Positions 32,795 to 44,724 of a stretch of DNA of 64,000 bases are shown piece after piece. The notes under the pieces are model-generated. The model searched no databases. It was not told the origin of the DNA and saw only the letters and a program-made list of their open reading frames with translations. Every line of letters begins with the position of its first letter. Position 1 is the stretch's first letter. The stretch lies in the NCBI GenBank assembly GCA_039000515.1, contig JBCFYV010000001.1, positions 51,962,092 through 52,026,091 on the forward strand. Reading direction: 5' to 3'. Both the position numbers and the translations under genes were made by a program. Origin of the DNA: Timema cristinae (Eukaryota > Arthropoda > Insecta > Phasmatodea > Timematidae).

Positions 32795-32960
32795 TTAACG
32801 TATTCATACGTAATGTCATGTGACCTGCAGGCTGCATCTGTCACTTTTGATACATACGAGTAGTATTAATGACTATAAAATAAAATTAATAAAATAGTAA
32901 AAGTCATAAATGTTGACAACAAAAATTATGTTGGTTATATCTTTGCCTATTTTAATTACA
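32795..32960 (+). mobile_element. Dispersed repeat family E, copy 4
   Basis: TATTCATACGTAATGTCATG, GCATCTGTCACTTTTGATAC and AATGTTGACAACAAAAATTA in the family order. Confidence 0.6.
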
Positions 32961-33659
32961 AATTCATGTTAAAATATGCTAACTGAAGTCAAATTTTTAA
33001 TTGAGTCATATATGCAAATTAAATATAAGTCACATTTTTTTACCTACAAAGGTCTATAGCTATGAACTATTTTACGTAAAAAAACTAAACTGTATATTAT
33101 ATTACAAGTTAGTTAAAAAAATTCAATAAATTAGTATTTGTTTAAATGCTAGCTTGTGTATAATGAATATGGAACTAGGGATGTTTCACGTTTGGACATT
33201 AGAGTATTTTTTAATGCTTTTAGTTACTTTTAGTTGTGAGCTTGAAGACATAATTGTTTTCTGTACTATGTGCGTTGAAATTGTTTTTAAATACTCTAGT
33301 TTCAAGTCATATAAAATGGAAGGAGGATAATTGATATATATCTTGTTGAGTGTGCCGCTATAAATTCTGTCGTTTCTTATTGCACAAAAATTTAAAAAAA
33401 TCGGGATGGATATAATATTTAAAAAAAATATAAGGAGATAACTTATAAGATAACATTAATTTATATATAATTTCAGTTTACTATTATTTATATTGATAAC
33501 CACGCCACTGCATTAATTGATTCCCAAAGATCCAATCTACTCTACTCCTTTACTAGCTAACCTTTGTTTCCCGAGCATTTAGGTCTTAATGATCAACCGA
33601 AACAAGTGGACTTTTCAGAGTGGAACATTTCAACTTTTAACGTCTGGTTCTAGGGAACG

Positions 33660-34010
33660 CAAGAAAAGGTAAGTGGTTTTGTGGGTTTTTTCTTTTGATC
33701 ATATAAATCAAATATTACTTGAGTAGAAACAAAGAGTTTAATTTTCTTCACATGATGTTCTCATCAGTTCTTGAATATTTTTCGTGGGTGTCCGGGAATT
33801 TATTGAAAACTTTTTCTTTTCATTTAAAAGATTTGTCATATAATGCTGCTATGCTTATGACAAATAGTCATCAACGGTTCATATCACCAGGCGAAGAAAA
33901 TTAGACTCTATGTTTTAATTGGAGCCATTTTTAATTTATTTTGGTTTAAAAATGTAAAAAAAAAACTACAAAACCTTTATTGGTGATTCCTAAACTCTCA
34001 CCTTAAACTA
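33660..34010. mobile_element. Foldback family F, copy 3
   Basis: CAAATATTACTTGAGTAGAA, TTAATTTTCTTCACATG, TTCTTGAATATTTTTCG, then the inverted side CATCAACGGTTCATATCACC and GAAGAAAATTAGACTC. Confidence 0.7.
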
Positions 34011-34573
34011 TTTTTACAAGTCTATTATGTGTAGGATCATATAAAATAATTTTGTTTTCATTCCAGTAAACACAAAACACTGATTTAATTACCATTTTCA
34101 TCCAAATTTAAGCTAAGCGTTGCATCTGATTAGCACTCGCTCAGTTACCTAGACAGTCCCCTGCGTGCCCTGACAAAACTTAACGATACGACAATTTCTC
34201 AGACCAGTAAAAACTGGGGTATGCTGATACGGCATCAAAAATAAAGTATCGACACTTTGCTCTTGTATAGGTATCGGCATTGAAACAATAATCAGGTAAT
34301 TTATCTGAGTATTTTTTTTTTAATGTTCTAAATAAATAAATATTGATTATACGTGTCCCCTATGTATTTAGAATATTTGTATTTATCTAGTAACATTATA
34401 ATATTAAAATATATTTAAAACGTCCTATTCTGTGTATTATATCAGTAAAAATATTGAAATCAAAAACTTATTTTACAAGACCTAGCTATGTGTCACTCTA
34501 GCACGTTTCCGAGCAAAGAAACAAGAGCCTTTATTCCGGTTTTGAGAGCGTGGGTTTAAACATATTATATTAC

Positions 34574-34858
34574 AAATCGTATGTTACATCCTATAGTAGA
34601 ACTGCACAGTTCATGAACTGGGCACATTTCTGCTCATTATTTTAAGTGTCTTCTTCTCTTTTCCATTTCACGGCCCAGGCAAAAACTCGTCAGGTTTATG
34701 AATTGGGTAACAATTGGAGCTGCCCATTTCATGAACTGGACTTTTTTTTTGCCAGAGGTTGGTGAAATTTTCAGGAGAAGGGGTCAGTTCAAGTAATGGG
34801 CAGAAATTTGCCCGATTCATGAACTGAGAGGATTCACTAATGTGGTGTAACACATACT
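34574..34858. mobile_element. Foldback MITE of about 285 bp
   Basis: Left CGTATGTTACATC, CAGTTCATGAACTGGGCA, ATTTCTGCTCATTA, CTTCTTCTC pair with inverted right GTATGTGTTACACCA, CAGTTCATGAATCGGGCA, ATTTCTGCCCATTA, CCTTCTCC. The palindromic word TTCATGAACTG appears in both arms and again in the middle, so the element also has internal symmetry. Non-coding. Confidence 0.78.
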
Positions 34859-35027
34859 TTATATTTTAATGACTGTTTCTATATGTATCGATTCGATACG
34901 AGATGCAAGTACTAAAATAAGTAAAAGTATTGAAACAAAAATATTTGTTTACAATGTATTGGCATTGAAAGGAAAATATCGATATTAGTAAGGTATCGAT
35001 ACATTCTCCACATCCATGAATGTATGC

Positions 35028-35068
35028 AGGCGCGGAATCAAGGGGGGTTCAACCCCCCTGTGAAGGTT
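35028..35068. repeat. hAT-like terminal motif and G/C hairpin
   Basis: CAGGCGCGGAATCAAGG then GGGGTTCAACCCCCC. CAGG(G/C)GCGGA...GGGGG openings are common at hAT-type transposon ends. The other end was not found with certainty. Confidence 0.35.
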
Positions 35069-35539
35069 AGAAAATTAATAAAAAAAACTAAATGAAAGTT
35101 CAAATTTTAGAAAGAAAATATTTCACAGATAAATTATACAATTTTTTTTTCGTCTTTTTACGCGCAGACACCTCTTAAGTCGGGTCCATATGTGCGTTAT
35201 TCGTCCACGATTATTCAAGTTTCAATATGACTCACACAAGTGTGGAAAACAATATTTTTCATGTGTGAAAATTGGTCGTGCAAAGCGAGTAACGAACATT
35301 TTCCCGCATTGAGATGGTAGACTACCACACATCAAAGAAGACTAATAGTCGCCTGAGAGAAGTTCATCCACAAATACCGAGTCTAGAGTGTGTGTGGACA
35401 GTAAGAGCAGTGGAACTATGGGTGACTCTGCACCCCTGAAAATTATTTGGCCCTCTCTAGAATAAATACCCCCTCCCCTTTCCAGATATATTTCAAATAC
35501 TCTGATATTATCGAATATGAAGCTGAAAGATGGCCTTAA

Positions 35540-36110
35540 ATCAAACTACAAATAACTTCTAGATAAATTCTATTGTCAAAAATTTGCCTGAAAAGACCGC
35601 TTTGAATAACCACTAAACTAGAGGTATCTAACTGGCACTAAAAGTAAGGGGAGGGAAACTCTAAATAGCTTCTAAGGTTATAAAAATTTCATAAATGTCT
35701 AAGGGAGGATAGCTCCAAATAGCTTATAAATGCATGTCATTTTGAAGAAATTTCAGGTGAGGACCACCCCAAATAGCCTAGTTTCTGAAATTATTCAATT
35801 TTCAAAATGTTGTCAGTGGAAGACCACTTCAAAGATTATCTTATAGAGGTATCTAACCATCCTAAAAAAATAAGCTGAGGATCACTTTAAATAGCTTATA
35901 AGGGCATTCCAATTTCAAAAATGTCTAGGTGAGGAACACTTTAGATGGTGGCTTATGATTTATAAAATAATCTAATTTAAAAAAATCAAAGCAAAGTCAA
36001 CTTATAGCTTCTAGAGTGAACCATTTTACAAAAAAATTGGTGGAGGGCCATTCCAAATAGTTTGTAAAAACTATATGAATAAAAAAAAAATTGGAGAGGA
36101 TGATCACGGT
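35540..36110. repeat. Very old tandem array, unit roughly 70-75 bp
   Basis: Degenerate repeats of AAATAGCTTATAA, ATTTCAAAAATGTCTA and GGTGAGGACCACTTC recur about eight times with many changes (for example near 35660, 35710, 35760, 35830, 35890, 35935). Old age rather than recent copying is implied by the divergence. Confidence 0.7.
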
Positions 36111-36221
36111 TTAAAACATGCATAAGATTAAATTAGAATGAGAAATTGAGAAATTATTAAATGGATCTATGCAGAACTCTAACATTGTAAGTAACTATGT
36201 TATGTATAACTATTACCCCCA

Positions 36222-36375
36222 TGTGAACATGATCTGGACCGCCCTTGGATATATGTATAACTTCTTGCAACCAACGATGCACCACCGCACCAGTTTCCGA
36301 TATCTGGCGCTGCCAGTCGTCAGCTGGGAGGTAAACATCGTTCATTGCTACACTGCCCACTTGAGTAACCACGGC
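36222..36375 (-). CDS. Candidate exon of an unidentified host gene
   Basis: On the minus strand a strong acceptor (TGATTTTTTCCCCTCTCAG, ending at about 36376) precedes 50 open codons: VVTQVGSVAMNDVYLPADDW, then QRQISETGAVVHRWLQEV, then IHISKGGPDHVHMG. A usable donor (GG then GTAATA) follows near 36222. Third positions and amino-acid mix look like real coding, unlike most short frames here, and the sequence is not part of any repeat family I see in the window. I do not recognise the protein. If real, the gene runs right to left and the neighbouring repeats are in its introns. An isolated retrogene or TE piece is the alternative. Confidence 0.4.
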
Positions 36376-36745
36376 TGAGAGGGGAAAAAATCAACAGCTA
36401 TTAGTTTGAACAGTGTACTTCTACAAAACACATTAAACGAAGCAAGAGTCAGTTTAAAGTCTACAATAAAAAGAATGTGGGTTTAGGCGGGCGTGTAAAG
36501 TGTGTCACGGGGTCACCAGCCTGCAGATAAGCTCTTCAGGTGGAGTTTGCCATCTGGTACGTCAAACATCTTGCACTACTATGACTTTAAAATATGTTGT
36601 TGGCCTCTTAAATTAATTGACTAAATCGACTACGACTTTGTATAGAATATCATTTAGTTCAGATATAGACGCAAACACACCAAAATATAATCCTATCTTT
36701 ATTCTTCAAGTGCTTTTATTCGAACGATCACGTTGGTCACTGGTT
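36376..36745. other. Spacer, no gene recognised
   Basis: Contains a GC-richer stretch at 36480-36570 (GTGTGTCACGGGGTCACCAG, itself partly palindromic) with no assigned role. Confidence 0.4.
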
Positions 36746-36749
36746 AAAT

Positions 36750-36950
36750 TAGGGGGTAGGGATGATAAAGGTAATTTAGAGGTAGTTCACCCGAATTAGT
36801 TGGGATAAATTATGGTGAAAACGCATTTATAAATCCCGTGTGGGAAACTAACTTGGATGTACGCAACCGAGATTCGAATACGGACCACCTCGTCACTGGC
36901 AATCAGCTATATTGTAGTCCTGACACCATTGTGGGTCATCATTAATTAGT
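36750..36950 (-). mobile_element. SINE-2/3-like divergent copy
   Basis: Inverted order GTAATTTAGAGGTAGTTCAC, AACCGAGATTCGAATACGG and a head remnant ending near 36950. Confidence 0.55.
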
Positions 36951-37027
36951 CTGTACAAGACCTCAAAGCTTTATCATTATACTTACTTTACAAGAAATAC
37001 TTCTTTTAGCATCACTTTTCACTGCCC

Positions 37028-37262
37028 TTTTGGCTTATACGCATAAGTATTAATTACGCTAGTGAGCTAAAGATGAGGAAGGTTATATTTAGAGGAAGTG
37101 TACTCAAATTTGCGTGGTGGAAGAGTTGAAAACCAGACCCAGTACATCCAACGGTTATTCTGACCCCAATCTACCTGACATGGGAAATGTCTAGTCGATT
37201 GCAAGAGTGACCAACCACTTATACCATGTGGCCATTAAAGTGGTCCCAATGTATGAAGCTAA
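37028..37262 (-). mobile_element. SINE-2/3-like divergent copy
   Basis: Inverted tail (TTATACGCATAAGTATTAAT), body AGAGGAAGTGTACTCAAATT and TTTGCGTGGTGGAAGAGTTG, and a head with CCATGTGGCCATTAAAG that suits SINE-3. Confidence 0.65.
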
Positions 37263-37264
37263 CA

Positions 37265-37985
37265 AACATTTCAAAGTGTGCTTGATAAAACGATACATGC
37301 AAGACACTTGTGGACAATAAAAAAGTTGACTTCAGTTTTAATGTATGACCACCTTGGTTACATCTCAGAATCGAGGGGGAATAACGTGTCTGGCTCCAAG
37401 GAAGACGTGTAGTGTCGGTATGTAATACAACTCTAACCAGGCGTCACATCGTGGTGTGAGGTAGCCTGGAGTCTGTATTAGAGAACAGTCGATACCATTG
37501 AAACCGTTTTACCACAAAACATAATAGCTATATCTAGATTAAAATATTAGTTTACTGGCTTAAAATTTCGCAATTGTCAAATGAAAAAGGCATAGAGCCG
37601 CACCCCGATGCAATATTTGGTTGAAGCATAATCTTATATTCAATATATTGGTTAATCGGTGGTGCCACAAGCTCTTAAGTAATCTACTTTGTGTGTAAAG
37701 GCTTGCCTTCTAATCGTGCATTAAAGTCATTTTTCCTAAGTACTGGAATGCACACTCTGATTACTTTGAAAGGTAGCGGTCGCACCTTTACAAAATCCGC
37801 TATGGCTCTACATTTAAGTCTACATTATGGTGAAGTTAAGCGAAGGTAATATTCCTATCTTTTAAAGTAAACTAAGTGTGCATCCTTATTACGTTTAAGG
37901 GATTACACAAATAAATGTAGAATAGATTACACTAACAAAAGGTAGCTCTCTATACATATATTATATCTGTCAAAATTGACATCCT
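37265..37985. other. Spacer, no gene recognised
   Basis: Moderately AT-rich. No repeat partner found in this window. Confidence 0.4.
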
Positions 37986-37989
37986 TTGT

Positions 37990-39790
37990 CTCACACGACA
38001 GTTGTAGAATACACCTCTTTAAAAATGGATATGTGGGGGTGGGAAATTTAAAAATAGATGCGTGGTGGAATAAACAGGTGAAAGAAGCTGCGGATAAAAG
38101 AAAGAAGCATACAAACAAATGATTGCTGGGAAGACTGAAACATAACTTAAGAGGTTGTAGGACACATACAAAGAGTAAAATATGGATGCAAAATATTTAG
38201 TGAAGGAGAGTGAGGAGCAAATGAAATTAAAAGACGGAGAGATAATCCAAAAGGATTTTGAAGGAAATAAGAAGCTGTTTTGGAATTGGGTAAAGAGAAC
38301 AAAACAAAGAGTGCAAAGAAAGATCTATGACATTCAGAATGAACGTGTTGGGATTATCTGGGATGAGAACATTATAAGATAGCGATGGAGACAGTATGGA
38401 CAGGGTGTAGTTGGGATCACAAGTGAAATGATTAAGTGTAGGGCATGACATTACTTTCAAGATTGTGTGATTTATTCAATGGGTGTGCTGGTATTTCGAT
38501 TGTTCCTAATAACTGAAAGAATTATGTCATTGTTCCTTTATACAAAGCCAAAGGCAGTGAGAGTGAATTTAAAAATTCTAGGGAAATTAGGTTGTTGAGT
38601 ATTGCAAGCAAAATTTTCTGGAGAACCTTAGTTGAGAGGGTACGTGAAAAAACTACTGACAAGATTTGGGGTGTGCAATGTGTTTTCATGTCAGGTGTAG
38701 GTTGAACGGGCCAGATATTTGCATTGCAACAACTGAGTGAAAAATGTATGGCAGTAAGTAAGCAAGTTGACTGTGCATTAGTTGACATATGGATAAATCG
38801 TAAGATCGGGTGAATAGGAGTCTGTTATGGAATGTTCTGTGGAAGCATGGTTTTTAAATGGTGGTATATGATGGAAGTAAAGAGTGTGTTTGAGTGGCAG
38901 GTGCTTTGAACGAATAGTTTTACAGTTAACAGGGTGTGAGACAAGGTTGTGTTATGTCTCCGTGGTTGTTTAATGCATTCATGGATAAGTGGGAGAGGGA
39001 TACTTGAGAGAGCGCGTTAGGTGTACAAATGGAATGAATGTAGCGACAGGCAGAGTGGATCATCGTTTAAATGTTTCCAAAACTAAGGTGATAGTTTCTG
39101 AAAAGGACAGATCAGGAAATGATTGTCAGCTTAGTATAAATGGAAAAACTCTTAGAACAAGTGAATATGTTGGTGTATCTGGGCTAAATGTTCTATAAAA
39201 ATTGAAGGAGATGGTGAGTAGTTGGATATATTTGGACTATATCAAAGAATGAAGTACTATCGAGAGAGGCAAAGATAGCAGTATATATATAAGTGAGTTA
39301 ACGCTAACATTGTCTTATGGATGTGAAGCATGAAATTTTCAGGAGAAATATCAGGGCAGGGTGAATGCAGTTGGAATGAGATATCTTAGAAATATTTCTG
39401 GAAAAACTCGTGTGTATAGAGTTAGTAATGAATAAATGGGTGTTGAAGGAGTGCGGTTTGAAAGGGAATCCAATAGCTCATTGTGAAAGAAACGTCTTAC
39501 GTTGGTTTGGATATGTGGAGAGGATGAGTATGGATTGAGTGACGTATCAAATATATGAAGGTATAATGTGTGAATAAAAAGGAAGGAGAAGCCATGTAAG
39601 ACGTGGCCAAATGTTTTAGTTGAATGAGTGAAAAAAAAAACATTAAGAGTATAAAGAATAAGAGATCATGTATGACTCGGTGTATGGATTTTTTTGAAGC
39701 GAAGGGAGTATGCAAGGATAGGAAAGTGTGTACGAAGTTAGTGAGGATGGATAAGTACGAATTTTTTTTTAGCTATACGCACAGTTTCTT
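37990..39790 (+). pseudogene. Decayed non-LTR retrotransposon (LINE), reverse transcriptase region and 3' end
   Basis: Across frames: WWNKQVKEAADKRKK near 38060; the open stretch 38182-38382 (QKDFEGNKKLFWNWVKRTK, RVGIIWDENI), typical of the linker before RT; NYVIVPLYKAKGS and RLLSIASKIFWRTLVERV at 38518-38640, matching RT motifs 1-2; GQIFALQQLSEKC and QVDCALVDIW near 38710-38790, where family members continue to the first catalytic Asp; GVRQGCVMSPWLFNAFMDKW-like frame near 38930; ICWC-type remnants; LRWFGYVERM near 39500, the usual C-terminal motif. The YADD box is not readable. AP endonuclease and ORF1 are missing, so the copy is 5'-truncated and broken by stops. Another 3' fragment of the same family is at 11715-12040. 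Confidence 0.78.
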
Positions 39791-40084
39791 GCCTACCCCA
39801 TATGGTAACGGCGTGATTAGGTATTTATGTTTAAATATATCATTTAGTTTTTAGAAATATCAGAGAAGTGAAAATAATTTGGGGGTTCACTATACGTCTA
39901 CTGACCTACAGCCAGATTTAGATAAGAATACAATTTTTTGACGGTTATTGAAGTATTTACTAATTTATTAACTAAATAATTATATATTCATCAATAATGT
40001 AATCTTCAGCGGACACATTTGATAGATGATATCAATACTCATAAAATAATTACACTAAGCTATTAAAGTAAGGAGGGATGTAAG

Positions 40085-40430
40085 GCTTTTTTTTTGCCAT
40101 TTTTATTTCAAAACAATGAATTGGTTGAGATAAATCAAATATTACTTCAGTGTAATAATAGAGATTAATTTTCTTAGCATGGTGGCTTCAACGTTTCTTG
40201 AATATCTGTCGAGGATGTCCTGGAGTTGAATGACAACTTTTTCTCTTCATCTAATGCCGCTATGCTCTAGACGTATATTCAACAACTGTTGATATCACCA
40301 GGTGAAGAAAATGATACTCTTTGTTTCTACCGGAGCAATAATTTTATTTACCTTGGTCAAAACATGTTTTGCTATAAGAACTGCAAAAATATTTACCTTT
40401 TCTCCCACCTTAATATTAATGTTGATCACA
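40085..40430. mobile_element. Foldback family F, copy 4
   Basis: CAAATATTACTTCAGTG, TTAATTTTCTTAGCATGGTG, TTCTTGAATATCTGTCG, then inverted CAACAACTGTTGATATCACC and TGAAGAAAATGATACTC. Clean hairpin order. Confidence 0.78.
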
Positions 40431-40724
40431 AAAAAAAACTTATAAATGTTTCTTCTTACCAGACTCCTCTTATAGGTGAAGTGTATTCCATGGAGAGGGT
40501 TAAAGTTAATAAGTTTTTATTTAGTTTTTAGACACGTATGAAACCTTGATGTAAGGCCACGCATGTTAAAAACCAAATCATCACTGCTACATCATTTGGA
40601 AAAGAACCCCTTGAAGAAGAATATATTTTTCCTGAGCTAAAGTAGGTTTGAACTTTAGGAGCCAAACTGTGTAAATTATATATATAAAAAATGTCAAACT
40701 AATTTTAGAGGCTAAACTGTGGCA

Positions 40725-41012
40725 ATTATTTTATACTAGCAATCCCGCTTGCCAGTGACCCACTGTGGTATAAGAATCATATAAGCCCACCCTCAACCCC
40801 ATAATGCCCGATTTGCCACGATAATTTAATTATCAGATTAACAATATTTTATTCAAAAATTTGTTAAAAATAGCCTAATTAAAAATTTAGAAATCGGCCC
40901 TCCATCCACCTATGTTAAAAATTTCAGATCTCTGCTTGCCGCAGATTTGGCTGGGCTTCTCAAACAAACAAACACACAGACAAACACTTCCTTTTATTAT
41001 TATAGTATAATT
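40725..41012 (+). mobile_element. Dispersed retroelement-like repeat
   Basis: Starts TATACTAGCAATCCCGCTTG and ends ATTTCAGATCTCTGCTTGCC, AAACAAACACACAGACAAAC, CTTCCTTTTATTATTATAGT. These start and end words are familiar from short interspersed elements widespread in arthropod genomes. Only one copy is present here, so this is recognition, not in-window comparison. Confidence 0.5.
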
Positions 41013-41579
41013 GACGTATTAAATCTTCTAATGTTTGTTTGAAACCAATAGCCCTATAAAAACCTGTGTATATAAAATAGGCCTAAACCTTTGATATAAT
41101 AATAAAGTCCAGACTTAATTTCACATAATCCAACTTAATTCCTTTTATTTGGCTTTAATGCTTAAATATAATGAAAAACCATATCTCGATCACTAAAAGC
41201 TAATCTCCCCCTTAATATCTCGAGTTAAAACCGTTTGTAAACACCAGTAGCAACAGCCATATAGTAAAAAGCACTTAAAACTGTCTCACTCGAGTGTTCA
41301 CAGCAAGGACCCTTCCCGCTTCAACGCGCCCACAACCCGGAACTAATGGAGCTACTGGGAATCGAACCACAGCCCTGATGGTTTCATAACGCCCCCTCTA
41401 CGTGTCTCTACCTTAGGAACTGTTTCTCAACCAACGCTTGACAAGAAAAACCCTCAGGTTTGGTAACATGACCAATAGAGTGTCACAATGAACGATCAGT
41501 GTTTGTTTTTATGCTGTCCTGTGGGGCGAAAAAACCTCTAATTGATTGCAATGTTGGTTGGGAAATGTTTGATGACCAT

Positions 41580-44400
41580 GGTGCTGGGTGGTGGCTATCC
41601 CTGTTTGTGGTGGATGGTGAATCACACCTAGTGGTAGAGCGGGGTGCTGGGTGGTGGCTATCCCTGTTTGTGGTGGATGGTGAATCACGCCTAGTGGTAG
41701 AGCGGGGTGCTGGGTGGTGGCTATCCCTGTTTGTGGTGGATGGTGAATCACTTCTGGTTGTAGAGTGGGGTGCCGGGTGGTGGCTATCCCTGTTTGTGGT
41801 GGATGGTGAATCACGCCTGGTGGTAGAGCGGGGTGCTGGGTGGTGGCTATCCCTGTTTGTGGTGGATGGTGAATCACGCCTGGTGGTAGAGTGGGGTGCT
41901 GGGTGGTGGCTATCCCTGTTTGTGGTGGATGGTGAAAAACGCCTGGTGTAGAGCGGGGTGCTGGGTGGTGGCTATCCCTGTTTGTGAAGGATGGTGAATC
42001 ACACCTGATGGTAGAGTGGGGTGCTGGGTGGTGGCTATCCCTGTTTGTGGTGGATGGTGAATCACGCCTAATGGTAGAGCGGGGTGCCGGGTGGTGGCTA
42101 TCCCTGTTTGTGGTGGATGGTGAATCACGTCTGGTGGTAGAGTGGGGTGCCGGGTGGTAGCTGTCCCTGTTTGTGGTGGATGGTGAATCACGTCTGGTGG
42201 TAGAGTGGGGTGCCAGGTGGTAGCTATCCCTGTTTGTAGTGGATGGTGAATCACGTCTGGTGGTAGAGCGGGCTGCTGGGTGGTGGCTATCCCTGTTTGT
42301 AGTGGATGGTGAATCACGTCTGGTGGTAGAGTGGGGTGCTGGGTGGTAGCTATCCCTGTTTGTAGTGGATGGTGAATCACGTCTGGTGGTAGAGCGGGGT
42401 GCTGGGTGGTAGCTATCCCTGTTTGTAGTGGATGGTGAATCACGTCTGGTGGTAGAGCGGGGTGCTGGGTGGTGGCTATCCCTGTTTTTAGTGGATGGTG
42501 AATCACACCTGATGGTAGAGTGGGGTGCTGGGTGGTGGCTATCCCTGTTTGTGGTGGATGGTGAATCACGCCTAATGGTAGAACGGGGTGCTGGGTGGTG
42601 GCTATCCCTGTTTGTGGTGGATGGTGAATCACGTCTGGTGGTAGAGTGGGGTGCGGGTGGTAGCTATTCCTGTTTGTAGTGGATGGTGAATCACGTCCGG
42701 TGGTAGAGCAGGGTGCTGGGTGGTGGCTATCCCTGTTTGTAGTGGATGGTGTATCACGTCTGGTGGTAGAGTGGGGTGCTGGGTGGTAGCTATCCCTATT
42801 TGTAGTGGATGGTGAATCACATCTGGTGGTAGAGCGGGGTTCTGGGTGGTAGCTATCCCTGTTTGTGGTGGATGGTGAATCACGTCTGGTGGTAGAGCGG
42901 GGTGCTGGGTGGTGGCTATCGCTGTTTGTCGTGTATGGTGAATCACGTCTGGTGGTAGAGCGGGGTGCTGGCTGGTAGCTATCCCTGTTTGTAGTGGATG
43001 GTGAATCACACCTGGTGGTAGAGCGGGGTGCTGGGTGGTGGCTATCCCTGTTTGTGGTGGATGGTGAATCACGTCTGGTGGTAGAGTGAGGTGCTGGGTG
43101 GTAGCTATCCCTGTTTGTAGTGGATGGTGAATCACGTCTGGTGGTAGAGCGGCGTGCTGGGTGGTGGCTATCCCTGTTTGTAGTGGATGGTGAATCACGT
43201 CTGGTGGTAGAGCGGGGTGCTGGGTGGTGGCTATCCCTGTTTGTGGTGGATGGTGAATCACGCCTAGTGTTAGAGCGGGGTGCTGGGTGGTGGCTATCCC
43301 TGTTTGTGGTGGATGGTGAATCACGTCTGGTGGTAGAGTGAGGTGCTGGGTGGTAGCTATCCCTGTTTGTAGTGGATGGTGAATCACGTCTGGTGGTAGA
43401 GTGGGGTGCTGGGTGGTGGCTATCCCTGTTTGTGGTGGATGGCGAATCACATCTAGTGGCAGAGCGGGGTGCTTGGTGGGGGCTATCCCTGTTTGTCGTG
43501 GATGGTGAATCACACCTGGTGGTAGAGCGGTGTTCTGGGTGGTGGCTATTCCTGTTTGTGGTGGATGGTGAATCACGTCTGGTGATAGAGTGAGGTGCTG
43601 GGTGGTAGCTATCCCTGTTTGTAGTGGATGGTGAATCACGTCTGGTGGTAGAGTGGGGTGCTGGGTGGTGGCTATCCCTGTTTGTGGTGGATGGCGAATC
43701 ACATCTAGTGGTAGAGCGGGGTGCTGGGTGGTGGCTATCCCCGTTTGTCGTGGATGGTGAATCCCGCCTAGTGGTAGAGCGGGGTTCTGGGTTGTGGCTG
43801 TCCCTGTTTGTGGTGGATGGTGAATCACGCCTGGTGGCAGAGTGGGGTGCTTGGTGGTGGCTATCCCTGTTTGTGGTGGATGGTGAATCCCGCCTGGTGG
43901 TAGAGCGGGGTGCTAGGTTGTGGCTGTCCCTGTTTGTGGTGGATGGTGAATCACGCCTGGTGGTAGAGCGGGGTGCTGGGTAGTGGCTATCCCTGTTTGT
44001 GGTGGATGGTGAATCCCGCCTGGTGGTAGAGCGGGGTGCTGGGTTGTGGCTGTCCCTGTTTGTGGTGGATGGTGAATCACGCCTGGTGGTAGAGCGGGGT
44101 GCTGGGTGGTGGATATCGCGGTTTGTGGTGGATGGTGAATCACACCTAGTGGTAGAGCGGTGTTCTTGGTGGTGGCTATCCCTGTTTGTGGTGGATGGTG
44201 AATCACGCCTGGTGGTAGAGCGGGTGCTGGGTGGTGGCTATCCCGGTTTGTGGTGGATGGTGAATCACACCTGGTGGTAGAGCGGTGTTCTGGGTGGTGG
44301 CTATTCCTGTTTGTGGTGGATGGTGAATCACGCCTGGTGGTAGAGCGGGGTGCTAGGTGGTGGCTATCCCTGTTTGTGGTGGATGGTGAATCACACCTGG
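41580..44400. repeat. 63-bp satellite, about 45 copies, open in one or more frames on both strands
   Basis: GTGCTGGGTGGTGGCTATCC starts at 41581 and every 63 bp afterwards (41644, 41707 and so on). Since 63 is divisible by three, a unit without stops gives long frames: on the minus strand 42629-43828 (399 codons, unit IHHPPQTGIATTQHPALPPGV-like), 41910-42632, 43913-44566 and 41509-41877; on the plus strand 41499-41951 (unit GAGWWLSLFVVDGESRLVVE). One-base indels, for example near 42653, break the minus frame. Plus-strand units often carry TAG where others have TGG. I treat it as non-coding satellite. Confidence 0.92.
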
Positions 44401-44494
44401 AGAACTGGAGGCTTGGAAAATAAAATACTCCGGTTATTTTTAACTTGCTCCACGTCTTAGTGGTCTTCTGAGGTATCCAAATATTTACATTACT

Positions 44495-44680
44495 GGGACA
44501 AGTACAAGGAGGTTCTAGTTGATATAGTGTGCTCCCGTTTGCGTAAAGGTAGAGTGGGAAAATCATACTGAAATAAACATCTTAGTACATCTGGCAGGGG
44601 TACAAACCATGACCTTTCCATGACTTGTGAACCAAATAAGATGCGAGGCCTTTCTTGGTCTGTGCGCCCACTCATACAGA
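44495..44680 (-). mobile_element. Diverged tRNA-headed SINE fragment
   Basis: CGTTTGCGTAAAGGTAGAGT, AGTACATCTGGCAGGGGTAC and GTCTGTGCGCCCACTCAT are in inverted SINE-2/3 order, with a degraded head. Confidence 0.45.
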
Positions 44681-44724
44681 CTTTATTTTAATTTTTTTAA
44701 TTAATCACAAAGCTTTTAAAATTT

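Noticed and set aside
42629..43828. 399-codon minus-strand open frame as a proline/histidine-rich repeat protein
   Set aside because: It lies entirely in a 63-bp satellite. The openness comes from a stop-free unit of length divisible by three, there are one-base indels between neighbouring frames, and no flanking gene structure is seen.
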